Source: CAVZCK01 sp963798805 (lineage in GTDB: Bacteria; Pseudomonadota; Alphaproteobacteria; Rhizobiales; Rhodomicrobiaceae). Taken from it: DNA of 24,427 bases. The position numbers were made by a program, and so were the translations under genes. This document shows, in pieces, positions 7,849-15,352 of the stretch (the stretch's first letter is position 1; every line of letters begins with the position of its first letter). The stretch covers positions 1-24,427 of the forward strand of contig CAWCVC010000013.1 of NCBI GenBank assembly GCA_963798805.1. The letters run 5' to 3'. Under the pieces are notes generated by a model. The model ran no database searches, was not told the DNA's origin, and saw nothing but the letters and a program-made list of their open reading frames with translations.

Positions 7849-9056
7849 GCAATTGGACGACGCCTGACGATATCCGCAAGGCGGCCGAACGGTTGTGGTC
7901 TCGTGGGCAGCTTCTGGCCTGCCTGCTGCACGGGATCGCCGAACGGATCGTAGAGCCGCCTATCCTGTTCCCCTATCGGCGCCCTTTGCGCGGACCGCGG
8001 GCAAGCGAGCTCGGGTCCACCTTCGACGCCGTCCGCGACTGGGTTCAGTCGCTGAGCGCAGCGTCGCGATCCGAAACGGGCATAGGTTTCGATATCGAAT
8101 GGCGGGATGTCAACACGCGCCAGCTCGGCCGCAATCGCCTGCCATCGGCGTTCATCTTGCCGTCTCTCGACGATGCCCTGGCTTTGATCGGACGCAGCGC
8201 CGAGGCTGGACGTTTCGCGGAGCTTGCGGCGGTCACTTTGCGGCGCTTGCCCGGCTTCGCCGCTTGGATAGCGAGAAAGCCCTTTGTGCTGCTCGATCAC
8301 GAGGCCGACTGGACACGGATCCTCGACGTGATCGACTGGTTCCTCGCTCACCCGAAATCCGGCGTCTATGTCCGCCAGATCGATGTCCCGGGTGTCGACA
8401 GCAAATTCATCGAGGCGCGAAAGACGCTGCTCAGTGAGCTGATGGATCTTCTCCTGCCCGCCGATGCAACCGAAAGCGAGCATGCGAGCGGGTCGTCCTT
8501 CGAGGCGCGCCGCGGTCTCAAATCGAAGCCCGCCCTCATCCGTTTCCGCGTGCTCGATCCCTCTCTGGCGATCGCCGGCCTCACCGACCTCACCGTGCCC
8601 GTATCGGAGTTCGCCGTGCTCGGCATCGGAGCAAGCCGCGTCTTCGTCGTCGAAAACGAGGTCACATTCCTCGCCTTTCCCGAGCTGCCCGGCAGTCTGG
8701 TGATTTTTGGCAGCGGCTATGGCGTCGAGCGGCTTGCCGCAGCTCGGTGGCTGGCACATCGGACCGTGATCTATTGGGGCGATATCGACACACACGGCTT
8801 CGCCATTCTCGACCGTCTGCGCGCCATATGCCCACAGACCAAATCCCTCCTGATGGATCGGGCGACGCTGCTTGCCCATCAGTCCCATTGGAGCTTCGAG
8901 CCAGCGCCTAAGACAGCGGAGCTTAGCCATCTCAGCGATGAGGAGCGCGCCCTCTATGACGATCTTCGGTACATTCGGCTGGGTTCGGGCGTCCGCCTCG
9001 AACAAGAGCGCGTGCCTTTCAATCTTGTCTGCTCAGCCATCCTTGCGTGCCGGTAG
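7845..9056 (+). CDS. jetD: Wadjet nuclease JetD (DUF3322 plus DUF2220 TOPRIM)
   Basis: This is the effector of Wadjet: a topoisomerase-VI-like TOPRIM nuclease that cuts DNA once the SMC complex has extruded a small circle. The 403-residue protein has the N-terminal DUF3322 region, including VRQIDVPGVDSKFIEARK (residues 177-193), and the C-terminal DUF2220/TOPRIM region. The metal-binding TOPRIM acids are visible as VVENEVTFLAF (E270/E272) and YWGDIDTHGF (D313, D315), with FGSGYG at 288-293. Nothing essential appears to be missing. The ATGA overlap with jetC ends a tightly coupled operon. After the stop there is only a weak possible stem (CCCGA/TCGGG, about 9073-9106) without a T-run, so no terminator is claimed. 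Confidence 0.94.
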   Translation: MSNWTTPDDIRKAAERLWSRGQLLACLLHGIAERIVEPPILFPYRRPLRGPRASELGSTFDAVRDWVQSLSAASRSETGIGFDIEWRDVNTRQLGRNRLPSAFILPSLDDALALIGRSAEAGRFAELAAVTLRRLPGFAAWIARKPFVLLDHEADWTRILDVIDWFLAHPKSGVYVRQIDVPGVDSKFIEARKTLLSELMDLLLPADATESEHASGSSFEARRGLKSKPALIRFRVLDPSLAIAGLTDLTVPVSEFAVLGIGASRVFVVENEVTFLAFPELPGSLVIFGSGYGVERLAAARWLAHRTVIYWGDIDTHGFAILDRLRAICPQTKSLLMDRATLLAHQSHWSFEPAPKTAELSHLSDEERALYDDLRYIRLGSGVRLEQERVPFNLVCSAILACR

Positions 9057-9368
9057 TCTTCGAGTCTCATCCCGATGGTCCAGGCTAAAAGATCGTCGGG
9101 CATGCATTAACCTACACTCACCTTTATTGAACTATCAAATGGCCGCATGTGTTGCTGGCCTGCTCCCCTGAACCGATACCGAGTTGATTAAGAGAGACCG
9201 GCTATTTCGAACCCAGATTGAAGGGGATGAGGAATGGCACGAAAACATTTTTCGACGGAACAGATTATCGGGATACTGCGGGAGGCCGAGGTTCGCCTCA
9301 GCCAGGGGCCGACGATTGGTGCGATCTGCAAGGGCTTTGGGATTTCGGAGCAGAGTTATTACATCTAT

Positions 9369-9381
9369 GGACGGCTCTCCC
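9369..9381 (+). repeat. Subterminal inverted repeat, left copy of IS110-family element
   Basis: GGACGGCTCTCCC is read here on the + strand. Its exact reverse complement occurs at 10659-10671. It lies six bases inside the junction with the IS3 orfA sequence, at the end distal to the transposase start. Confidence 0.85.
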
Positions 9382-9596
9382 GTTGCAAGCCGATTTTGAT
9401 TTGATCTGCACTGGTCCGTTGCAAACATCTATCCGGCGTCACCGGGAATTTCCGGAGCGCCCAAATGGGGAATCCGCTCGCGCACGCCTCTACAGATGGT
9501 AGGCCATTGAAGGCCTCGATAATAGTCAGGCTCTTTGCGCGCCTGTCTGACCTGTGCAGCTCATTTCATCGTCGTCTCGCAATTCTCTGGCAGGTT
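9382..9596 (-). ncRNA. Candidate bridge-RNA region of the IS110-family element
   Basis: This 215-bp non-coding stretch lies between the transposase stop and the end of the element. In IS1111-type elements the structured bridge RNA that pairs with donor and target DNA is encoded on this (3') side, so the position fits. What the sequence shows: possible short stems (for example AGGCC-ATTGA-GGCCT near 9500), and reuse of element-end sequence. CCGTTGCAA (9380-9388, just inside the inverted repeat) and ACATCTAT (9361-9368, spanning the junction) recur joined together at 9416-9432. I cannot fold it or test conservation here, and the exact RNA ends are unknown. The assignment is inference from family knowledge and position. 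Confidence 0.45.
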
Positions 9597-10613
9597 TCAA
9601 AAAGCGGCGCGGTAAGGCTCGCCAGTTCGAAGCACGGCCCAGATGATCCGTGCGGTCTTATTGGCGACTGCGACCGTGGCGCGGTTGAAGCCGCGCCGCT
9701 CTCGAAGCTGATTGACCCATCGATTGTTGGGATCGGTTTTGTTCGGCGCCGTGCGCACGACCGCGCGGGCGCCATGGACAAGCAAGCTGCGCAGATGCTG
9801 GCTGCCGCGTTTCGAGATCCCCATCAGCGTCGTTCGATCGCCGCTGGAGAACTGCCGCGGCACCAGTCCGATCCAGGCGGCGAGATGCCGACCGTTCTTG
9901 AACTCCGATCCGTTGCCGATAGCAGCAACAACCGCCGTGGCCGTTTTGGGACCGACGCCCTTGATCTTGGCGATGCGCTGGCAAGGCTCGCTGGCCCTGA
10001 ACACCTGCTCGATCTTCTTGTCAAAGATGGCAATCCGGCGATCGAGATCGCGAAAGAGATCGTAAAGCTCTCTGATCGCTTCCCGGGCGAGTGATGTCAG
10101 CTCATTGCCGAAATCCGACAAGATCTCCGGAATTATCCGGCGCGCTCGCGTGATTGATTTGGCGAATGCGATGCTACGATCGAGCAGAAGGCCGCGGATC
10201 TGGCTGACGAGGGCGGTGCGATGATTGACCATGCGCTGGCGTGCACGATGAAGCGCCTGGATGTCCTGCTGCTCCACGGTCTTCTTCGGTACGAACGGAA
10301 TATGCGGTTGACACGCGGCGGTGCAGATCGCCTCGGCGTCGTTGCCGCGATTCTTCTGGCGTCGGACGAATGGCTTCATATATTGCGGGCTAATGATCTT
10401 CACCTGGTGGCCGAGCGCCTCGAACTTTCGCGCCCAGCAGAAGGCGCCGGTGCAGGCTTCGACCACAATGGTGCAGCGATCGATTTGTGCAACGACGGCA
10501 AGCAGCTGATCGCGCATCACCCTACGTTTGAGAACGACACGTCCATTGCGATTTACGCCATGGAGCTGGAAGACGTTTTTGGCGATGTCGATACCGAGGA
10601 TGTCGATGGTCAT
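9597..10613 (-). CDS. IS110-family transposase (DEDD recombinase, IS1111 subgroup)
   Basis: This recombinase has an N-terminal RuvC-like DEDD domain and a C-terminal Tnp domain with a serine nucleophile, and works with a bridge RNA. The 338-residue frame is intact. Visible are GIDIAKNVFQLHG (D9), VVEACTG (E52), and RRQKNRGNDAEAIC, where the usual KNDxxDA motif has Arg89 in place of the first Asp while D92 is kept. The C-terminal block KIKGVGPKTATAVVAAIG, GRHLAAWIGLVPRQFSSG and LMGISKRGSQHLRSLLVHGA is typical of transposase_20 proteins. ATG 10613 follows GGAG with seven bases spacing. The gene sits antisense to the IS3 orfA it interrupts. The length and the ends are normal; the one oddity is the substituted Asp, which may or may not impair activity. 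Confidence 0.92.
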   Translation of the reverse strand: MTIDILGIDIAKNVFQLHGVNRNGRVVLKRRVMRDQLLAVVAQIDRCTIVVEACTGAFCWARKFEALGHQVKIISPQYMKPFVRRQKNRGNDAEAICTAACQPHIPFVPKKTVEQQDIQALHRARQRMVNHRTALVSQIRGLLLDRSIAFAKSITRARRIIPEILSDFGNELTSLAREAIRELYDLFRDLDRRIAIFDKKIEQVFRASEPCQRIAKIKGVGPKTATAVVAAIGNGSEFKNGRHLAAWIGLVPRQFSSGDRTTLMGISKRGSQHLRSLLVHGARAVVRTAPNKTDPNNRWVNQLRERRGFNRATVAVANKTARIIWAVLRTGEPYRAAF

Positions 10614-10658
10614 GGTTGCTCTCCATTCGCTACAGGGCTCTCAGCCTGAGTGGAAGGA

Positions 10659-10671
10659 GGGAGAGCCGTCC
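10659..10671 (-). repeat. Subterminal inverted repeat, right copy of IS110-family element
   Basis: On the - strand this reads GGACGGCTCTCCC, identical to 9369-9381. It lies eight bases inside the right junction and about 45 bp upstream of the transposase start codon. Confidence 0.85.
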
Positions 10672-10824
10672 GTCCCATTAGGTGGCGACGTGACTATGGC
10701 GATCTGAAGCTCGACCAGGCCAAGCGTCTGAAGGAGTTGGAGCGGGAGAACGAGCGCTGCGCAAGGCGGTGTCCGAGCTGACGCTGGACAAGCTGATCCT
10801 AAAGGAGGCGCTTGAGGGAAAATA

Positions 10825-11205
10825 CTGAGCCCTTCCCGCCGCCGCGACTGCGTCGCGCATGTGCGCTCCAAAATTGCGGTCTCGGAGCGCCGGGCTTGTG
10901 CCGTCATCGACCAGCCCCGGTCGACACAGCGCCGGCGACCTGCCGTACGCGATGACGAGGAGCCGCTGACGGCGGCGACCATCCGTCTGGCCACGGCCTA
11001 CGGCCGTTACGGCTATCGCCGGATCTGCGCTCTGCTGCGCGCCGAAGGCTGGCGGGTGAACCTCAAGCGGGTCTATCGGGATATGGCGGCGGGAGGGGCT
11101 GAAAGTGCCAAAGAAACAGTCGAAACGTGGCCGGCTCTGGCTGAATGACGGATCGTGTGTCCGTCTTCGACCGGAACGCCAAGGTCATGTCTGGTCATAT
11201 GACTT
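10825..11205 (+). pseudogene. IS3 orfB (DDE transposase), frameshifted and 3'-truncated
   Basis: The reading begins in the frame overlapping the orfA stop, as usual for IS3 elements, with LSPSRRRDCVAHVRSKI, then HTH_21-type sequence RLATAYGRYGYRRICALLRA and EGWRVNLKRVYR. An extra G near 11080 moves the expected IWRREGLKVPKKQSKRGRLW into another frame. That frame continues to GHVWSYDFV, which holds the first catalytic Asp of the DDE domain. Immediately afterwards the family similarity stops (about 11205), so the remaining catalytic residues are absent. The following 230 bp to 11433 contain no sequence I recognise. Confidence 0.82.
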
Positions 11206-11433
11206 CGTACGAGAACTCTGCAATGATGCCCGCCTGGATGCGGCACAGATCGCATCCATCTGAACCGGCTAAATCCGGCCGGAGACCCGAATTACACCAC
11301 CTCCTGGGGCACTATCCCGCAGAGACGGGAAAAGAAGCAAGCACGCTTCCCAGATTTCGCGTTTCAGCGTTCTCGTACTCACCCTGTGGGTCCCCTGAAG
11401 CCCTGTGCACTGGTCGGCCTCGATGGTCGGAAA

Positions 11434-13959
11434 TCACTCTGCGGTCGGCTTCTCCGCTTGACGTCGGAGTTGCTTGATCAGCATGGCCAATCCTCGATCT
11501 TGTGGCGCGATTCGAGCCAACCGCTCTGCATATTCGAGTGCCGAACCGGCATCTCCGCCGTCACGACTGAATGTGAGGAGCGCCAACAAAGTGTCCTGAT
11601 CGTCGTTATGCCGCAACAGATTCTCTTTGAGCGCCGCCATGGCTTCGCCGCTACGGCCAGCTGAATGCAGAGCGACCGCATAAACATAGCCATATCGCGC
11701 GCGATCCGGTTCAAGTTCCATTGCACGGCGAAATTCGCCGAGTGCGTCACTAGGCCGGTTCCGCCGCGTCAATGTAAGACCAAGCGCATGGTGGAGTCCT
11801 GCATCCGACGGTGAGGCAACGATCGCTCGACGCAAGACACTCTCTCCGTCACCATCCCGTCCAAGTTTCCGATAAAGATCGGCAAGGTTTATCGCAGCGG
11901 GTGCGTATTGCGGGCTCAGACGCAGCGCGGCCTGGTATTCGGTCTCCGCGGCGGCAGACAGAGTGCGCTTCGAATAGAAACTTCCGAGCGCCGAGCGCGA
12001 TTCTGGTCGATCGGCATTGAAGCGTTGAGCCGCGACGAACTCCGCCGCCGCGCGGTCGAACCGTTCGCGATCGGTAGGAGGCTGATTTGCGGTCGGAACC
12101 GCCGCGAGCATCGAGGCTGCCTTGATGCGTACGCCGCGGCTCGGATCGGACAGTAGGGGTGAAACGAGTGACCAAATCTGACCAGCCGGGACGCTTTCGA
12201 GCATGTCGAGGGCGCCGATCCGCACCATCGGATCGGGGTCCGACAGGCTGGTCCGCGCCAAATCGATATTCGTTGGAGAAACGCGCTCGGCAAGCTCGGT
12301 CAGAGCGCTTGCGCGGGCAATGGCTGGCGCATTTCCATCGGCGGCCACGGCGGCAAGAAGCTTTGCTGCGTCCGGCCGATCGGACCACGCCGCATGAAAT
12401 GCTTCAGCGTAATTCTGAAAGCCTTTTCTGCTCGGCCCGTACCAGCGTTCGATCGCCGAGGCCGCCCATTCGGCCGATTTGTCCGTGTGGCAGTCATTGC
12501 AGGCGTTCGGAGTGCCAAGCATCACAGACAGGTCCGGCCGTGGAACACGCAAACTATGATCGTGCCGTCGATCGACGATCATGTAGGTCCTAGTCGGCAT
12601 GTGACAGGAAGCGCAGGTCGGCGGAGGGCTCATCTCGGCGTGCCGGTGGTGTGTGACAGCGGCGTATTTGTCGGACGAATGGCATCGCAGACACACGCCG
12701 TCACCGGGAGCGCGAAGCTTTGCGCTGTGAGGCTCATGGCAGTCGCTGCAGGTGACGCCGGCCGCAAACATCTTGCTTTGCTTGAACGAGCCGTAATTGT
12801 AGACCTCGTCCAGCATCTGCCCGTCGGCGTAATAAAGTCCACGGCTGATCGGTGAGACATTGTGCGTGTCGGACAGCCATCTGCCCGGGACCCAATCTTC
12901 AGAAAATTCGCCGCGACGTGCGTGGCATAGGCCGCAAGTTTCGACCTCGGCGCGCAAGGTGCGTGGGGCGCTGCTCCGCTTGGCATTTCCGGTTGCGGCA
13001 TCGCCTGTCCAGGTGGCGTCAAGCCGTTCTGTGAAGCGCTTCGTGAGCCCCATGCTTGGGTCGTCGGTTTTGCCGAACGGCCACCAACGTTGTCGTTGTC
13101 GCGCCCAATCGACATGGCGGGATCCGGCGCCGTGGCACGCCTCACAACCCACGCTGATTTCCGCAAAGGTGGTCGCGTAGCGGTCACTTGCAGCATTGTA
13201 ATTTTTCCGCACGCCTGTTGAGTGACACTCCGCACACATGAAATTCCAATTCTGGTTCAGCTTCGTCCAGTGCAGAGCATCGTTGTGTCGGATCTCTTCG
13301 TTGGGATAGAGATGAAACCAATGCTCTCCGCCCTTATCCTTTGGGCGGCTATCCCATGCGATCGATAGCGCTTGGAGACGGCCGTCTGGAAACTCGATCA
13401 GGTATTGCTGCAGCGGATAAATACCGAATGTGTACTTTATCTGGAACGTCGCGAGCTTCCCATCCGGCCCATCGGTCTCAGCAAAAGCTTTGCGGTTCTT
13501 GCGGAAAAAGCGGGAGTGCACGCCATAATAGTCGAAAGTCACATCGGAGAAATCGCCGAGGACGGTCTTCTCAGTTGCGTGATCCATCGCCTGCTTGTGC
13601 TGCGATGAACGCCACAGCTCCGCCTGCGTCTGGTGGCAGCCGGCGCACGTCTCGCTGCCGACAAACGTCGCTGAAACGTTGACATTGGGAAAGAGCCCGT
13701 CGAGGAGTTGGAATGCGAGGCCACCGAAGAAGACGACGGCCGCGCCCAGGGCACCGAACCAGATCGCGGATTTCGCCCGACCACCGCCGGATGCGCGCTG
13801 GACTACTTCGCCGTGGACGCTCGCGGTTGGCGTAACATCGACGGCACTCTTCTTGATCCGATCCTTCTTGGCGGATTTGCTTCGATTGCGCGCCAACGTC
13901 TTCGTTCCATCAACAATGTGGTCCCGGACGACCGACCCGGTCGTATCCGGGTGGGCCAC
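11434..13959 (-). CDS. Membrane-anchored octaheme cytochrome c with HEAT and TPR repeats
   Basis: This is a predicted periplasm-facing electron-transfer protein of 841 residues. A Lys/Arg-rich cytoplasmic leader (1-64) precedes one membrane segment (about 65-87, IWFGALGAAVVFFGGLAFQLL). Eight CXXCH haem sites follow, at residues 105, 242, 272, 342, 404, 423, 449 and 487, resembling the cytochrome c554/doubled-CXXCH families. Residues about 530-620 look like HEAT-type repeats (VRIGALDML, VRIKAASML), and about 640-830 are TPR units (AETEYQAALRLSPQYAPA, ALGEFRRAMELEPDRARYGY). It follows the sulfatase and HAD genes on the same strand. The start is uncertain: GTG 13959 has no clear ribosome binding site and lies next to a fused scrap of another gene, so the original 5' end may have been altered. 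Haem number and topology are seen in the sequence; its redox partner is unknown. Confidence 0.85.
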   Translation of the reverse strand: MAHPDTTGSVVRDHIVDGTKTLARNRSKSAKKDRIKKSAVDVTPTASVHGEVVQRASGGGRAKSAIWFGALGAAVVFFGGLAFQLLDGLFPNVNVSATFVGSETCAGCHQTQAELWRSSQHKQAMDHATEKTVLGDFSDVTFDYYGVHSRFFRKNRKAFAETDGPDGKLATFQIKYTFGIYPLQQYLIEFPDGRLQALSIAWDSRPKDKGGEHWFHLYPNEEIRHNDALHWTKLNQNWNFMCAECHSTGVRKNYNAASDRYATTFAEISVGCEACHGAGSRHVDWARQRQRWWPFGKTDDPSMGLTKRFTERLDATWTGDAATGNAKRSSAPRTLRAEVETCGLCHARRGEFSEDWVPGRWLSDTHNVSPISRGLYYADGQMLDEVYNYGSFKQSKMFAAGVTCSDCHEPHSAKLRAPGDGVCLRCHSSDKYAAVTHHRHAEMSPPPTCASCHMPTRTYMIVDRRHDHSLRVPRPDLSVMLGTPNACNDCHTDKSAEWAASAIERWYGPSRKGFQNYAEAFHAAWSDRPDAAKLLAAVAADGNAPAIARASALTELAERVSPTNIDLARTSLSDPDPMVRIGALDMLESVPAGQIWSLVSPLLSDPSRGVRIKAASMLAAVPTANQPPTDRERFDRAAAEFVAAQRFNADRPESRSALGSFYSKRTLSAAAETEYQAALRLSPQYAPAAINLADLYRKLGRDGDGESVLRRAIVASPSDAGLHHALGLTLTRRNRPSDALGEFRRAMELEPDRARYGYVYAVALHSAGRSGEAMAALKENLLRHNDDQDTLLALLTFSRDGGDAGSALEYAERLARIAPQDRGLAMLIKQLRRQAEKPTAE

Positions 13960-13977
13960 TTATTCGAATGCGTAGAG

Positions 13978-14072
13978 CCGCCAAGCAGTTCGAGCATCGG
14001 CTCGTAGACCAGCTCGGTGGGATGCCGCTTGGAGCGCGGATCGCGCGCCGTTGCGAGTGGAGCCACTCGCCA
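13978..14072 (-). pseudogene. Degenerate fragment of a second HAD phosphatase gene
   Basis: About 31 codons on the - strand read LATARDPRSKRHPTELVYEP followed by MLELL. This is closely similar to residues 145-169 of the intact HAD protein next door (LATTRDPQFKQPYTALVYQP, MLELL). Similarity stops on both sides: upstream the frame is lost, and downstream it runs into the start region of the cytochrome gene. It is therefore the relic of a paralogous HAD gene, or of a tandem duplication of the neighbour, most of which has been deleted. The stretch 14073-14257 between it and the intact HAD stop holds nothing I recognise. Confidence 0.75.
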
Positions 14073-14257
14073 TAAAATCCGGCAGATGGGCAGCCATCGA
14101 AGCTAAATAATTGCCCGCGAAAGGGACGTGCACGGTCAAAAGTGCCAAACGGCAAAACCACAATATCGTCTGCGGCTTGGGGCGAATGCGAAACGGCCAT
14201 TTAGAAGGAATAGCTTTAGGCAATTCCGCGTCACTTGGATTGTTGGCTGCCGAGCCG

Positions 14258-15244
14258 CTATCGCTCGAACGAAAAGATGACCTTCCAGTCCCGCTTCATA
14301 TCCACGACGGTCCATCGATTTAAGGCCGCGGCGTCCAGCGCTGCGTCCAGGTGACCGAAGGTTGACTTTCGATCATAGGCATATTCGCGCACCGCATCGG
14401 TGTGATGCACGATCATGCCGAACCGCACCCCACCCGACATTGTCGTCCACTGCAACATTTCAAGATCGCCGTCGGAATTACCGAACGCAGCGATCGGCCG
14501 CTGGGCTACGTATTGATAGATACCGACGGGCTTGCCTCCCTTGTCATCGATGAAGTCGACTTGAGGCAGGCGGAACAATGTTGGCAGGCCATCGCGCATC
14601 TCGAATTTTGTTTTGATCGAGGAGCCAATCACCTGCTCCGGCGGAATGCCGTAGACCTTCTCTGTCCATGGCCGCATGAACTCGACGCCGCCACCGGACA
14701 CGATAAAGGTCCTAAAGCCGTTTGCGCGCAAATAGGCGAGCAATTCGAGCATTGGCTGATAGACGAGAGCCGTATAGGGCTGCTTGAATTGAGGGTCCCG
14801 AGTTGTCGCGAGCCAATCGGTGACGATCTTGCTGAACTCGTCCGTCGTCATTCCCGCGTGGGTGGCAAGTATCAGCGCCAAGAGCCCACGATTGCCCGAC
14901 TTGGCGAGCGTTTTCATATCGCCTTCGAGCGCCGCTTTGAATGGTTGCTTTTCCTTCCACTCAGGATGTAGGGGTGCGAGCGCCTTCACCCGATCGAGCG
15001 CGAACGCAAGCTGGGTATACATGGGTTGCTCGACCCACAACGTGCCGTCATTGTCAAAGGTGGCGACGCGCGCGTCGGATGGAACAAAATCGGCAGAACT
15101 TTCGGCCGTCACCCTGGTAACGAAATCAACGATGGCTTTTTTCGCAGCGCCATCATTCCACGACGGCAGCGGGTCTTGCGCGGCCGCTGTCTCGCCGATC
15201 AACGCAAAGATGAGCACGCTTACGAGTTTAATCATTCTGGACAT
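14258..15244 (-). CDS. Exported HAD-superfamily phosphatase
   Basis: This is a periplasmic hydrolase of the haloacid dehalogenase superfamily, related to phosphoserine-phosphatase-like enzymes, with 328 residues. A signal peptide (MSRMIKLVSVLIFALIGETAAA, probable cut near residue 22) is followed by motif I TFDNDGTLW (D64 nucleophile, D66), the helical cap, motif II FIVSGGG (S183) and the acidic motif AFGNSDGDLEML (D258, D260). These residues support Mg-dependent phosphoryl transfer by an aspartyl-phosphate intermediate; the natural substrate cannot be told. GGAG upstream of ATG 15244 supports this start, though ATG at 15235 is an alternative. It lies 108 bp after the sulfatase on the same strand, and a broken copy of the same family lies just downstream. 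Family assignment is firm. Confidence 0.88.
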   Translation of the reverse strand: MSRMIKLVSVLIFALIGETAAAQDPLPSWNDGAAKKAIVDFVTRVTAESSADFVPSDARVATFDNDGTLWVEQPMYTQLAFALDRVKALAPLHPEWKEKQPFKAALEGDMKTLAKSGNRGLLALILATHAGMTTDEFSKIVTDWLATTRDPQFKQPYTALVYQPMLELLAYLRANGFRTFIVSGGGVEFMRPWTEKVYGIPPEQVIGSSIKTKFEMRDGLPTLFRLPQVDFIDDKGGKPVGIYQYVAQRPIAAFGNSDGDLEMLQWTTMSGGVRFGMIVHHTDAVREYAYDRKSTFGHLDAALDAAALNRWTVVDMKRDWKVIFSFER

Positions 15245-15352
15245 AATTATTGCTCCACGCTCCGTGGCGTCGAACCGCGCTCATTTGCAAGAGGAAGTTC
15301 CAGACGAAAGTGGACGGCCCACGGGGCCGCCCACTCGGTCGCTTGGGATGCT

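Larger units (their letters stand above)
9363..10679 (-). mobile_element. IS110-family (IS1111 subgroup) insertion sequence
   Basis: The limits come from the interrupted IS3 orfA: host codons end at ...TATTAC (9362) and resume at AGGTGG (10680), so the inserted DNA is 1317 bp, give or take the ambiguity of a base or two. The two ends share a perfect 13-bp subterminal inverted repeat, GGACGGCTCTCCC at 9369-9381 and its complement at 10659-10671, six and eight bases inside the borders. Subterminal rather than terminal repeats are the hallmark of the IS1111 subgroup. There is one transposase gene on the - strand, about 60 bp of leader and about 230 bp of non-coding DNA downstream of it. No target duplication is seen, as expected for the family. 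Confidence 0.88.
9234..10828 (+). pseudogene. IS3 orfA, split by the IS110-family insertion
   Basis: The first exon-like piece, 9234-9362, encodes 43 residues starting MARKHFSTEQIIGILREAEV and reading through the helix-turn-helix GAICKGFGISEQSYY, which is the DNA-binding part of IS3 OrfA. The reading resumes at 10680 with RWRRDYGDLKLDQAKRLKEL, the exact continuation expected for this family (SEQSYY-RWRxxYG), followed by the leucine-zipper segment. A one-base deletion near 10763 (GAGCGC-TGCG where GAGCGGCTGCG is expected) shifts the rest. In the corrected frame it continues to a TGA at 10826-10828 (SELTLDKLILKEALEGKY). ATG 9234 is preceded by a purine-rich AAGGGGATGAGGA. The gene is inactivated twice over. 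Confidence 0.85.
9169..11205 (+). mobile_element. IS3-family element, interrupted and 3'-truncated
   Basis: An IS3-family copy can be followed from a candidate left end TGAACCGATACCGAG at 9169 (inferred by resemblance to IS3/IS407-type ends) through orfA and into orfB. It is cut at 9362/10680 by an IS110-family element, and homology to orfB ends near 11205 after WSYDFV. No right inverted repeat is seen, so the right half is lost. At least two single-base frameshifts add to the damage (near 10763 in orfA, near 11080 in orfB). It is a relic and needs no transposition function of its own. Confidence 0.75.

Noticed and set aside
7527..9005. 492-codon open frame on the - strand opposite jetC/jetD
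   Set aside because: Its coding potential is explained by codon bias of the jet genes on the other strand; no domain is recognisable.
9073..9106. Possible terminator after jetD
   Set aside because: The CCCGA/TCGGG stem has a loop of more than 20 bases and no T-run.
11206..11433. Remaining transposase sequence after the IS3 orfB break
   Set aside because: No reading frame here matches the expected orfB continuation or any other transposase I recognise.
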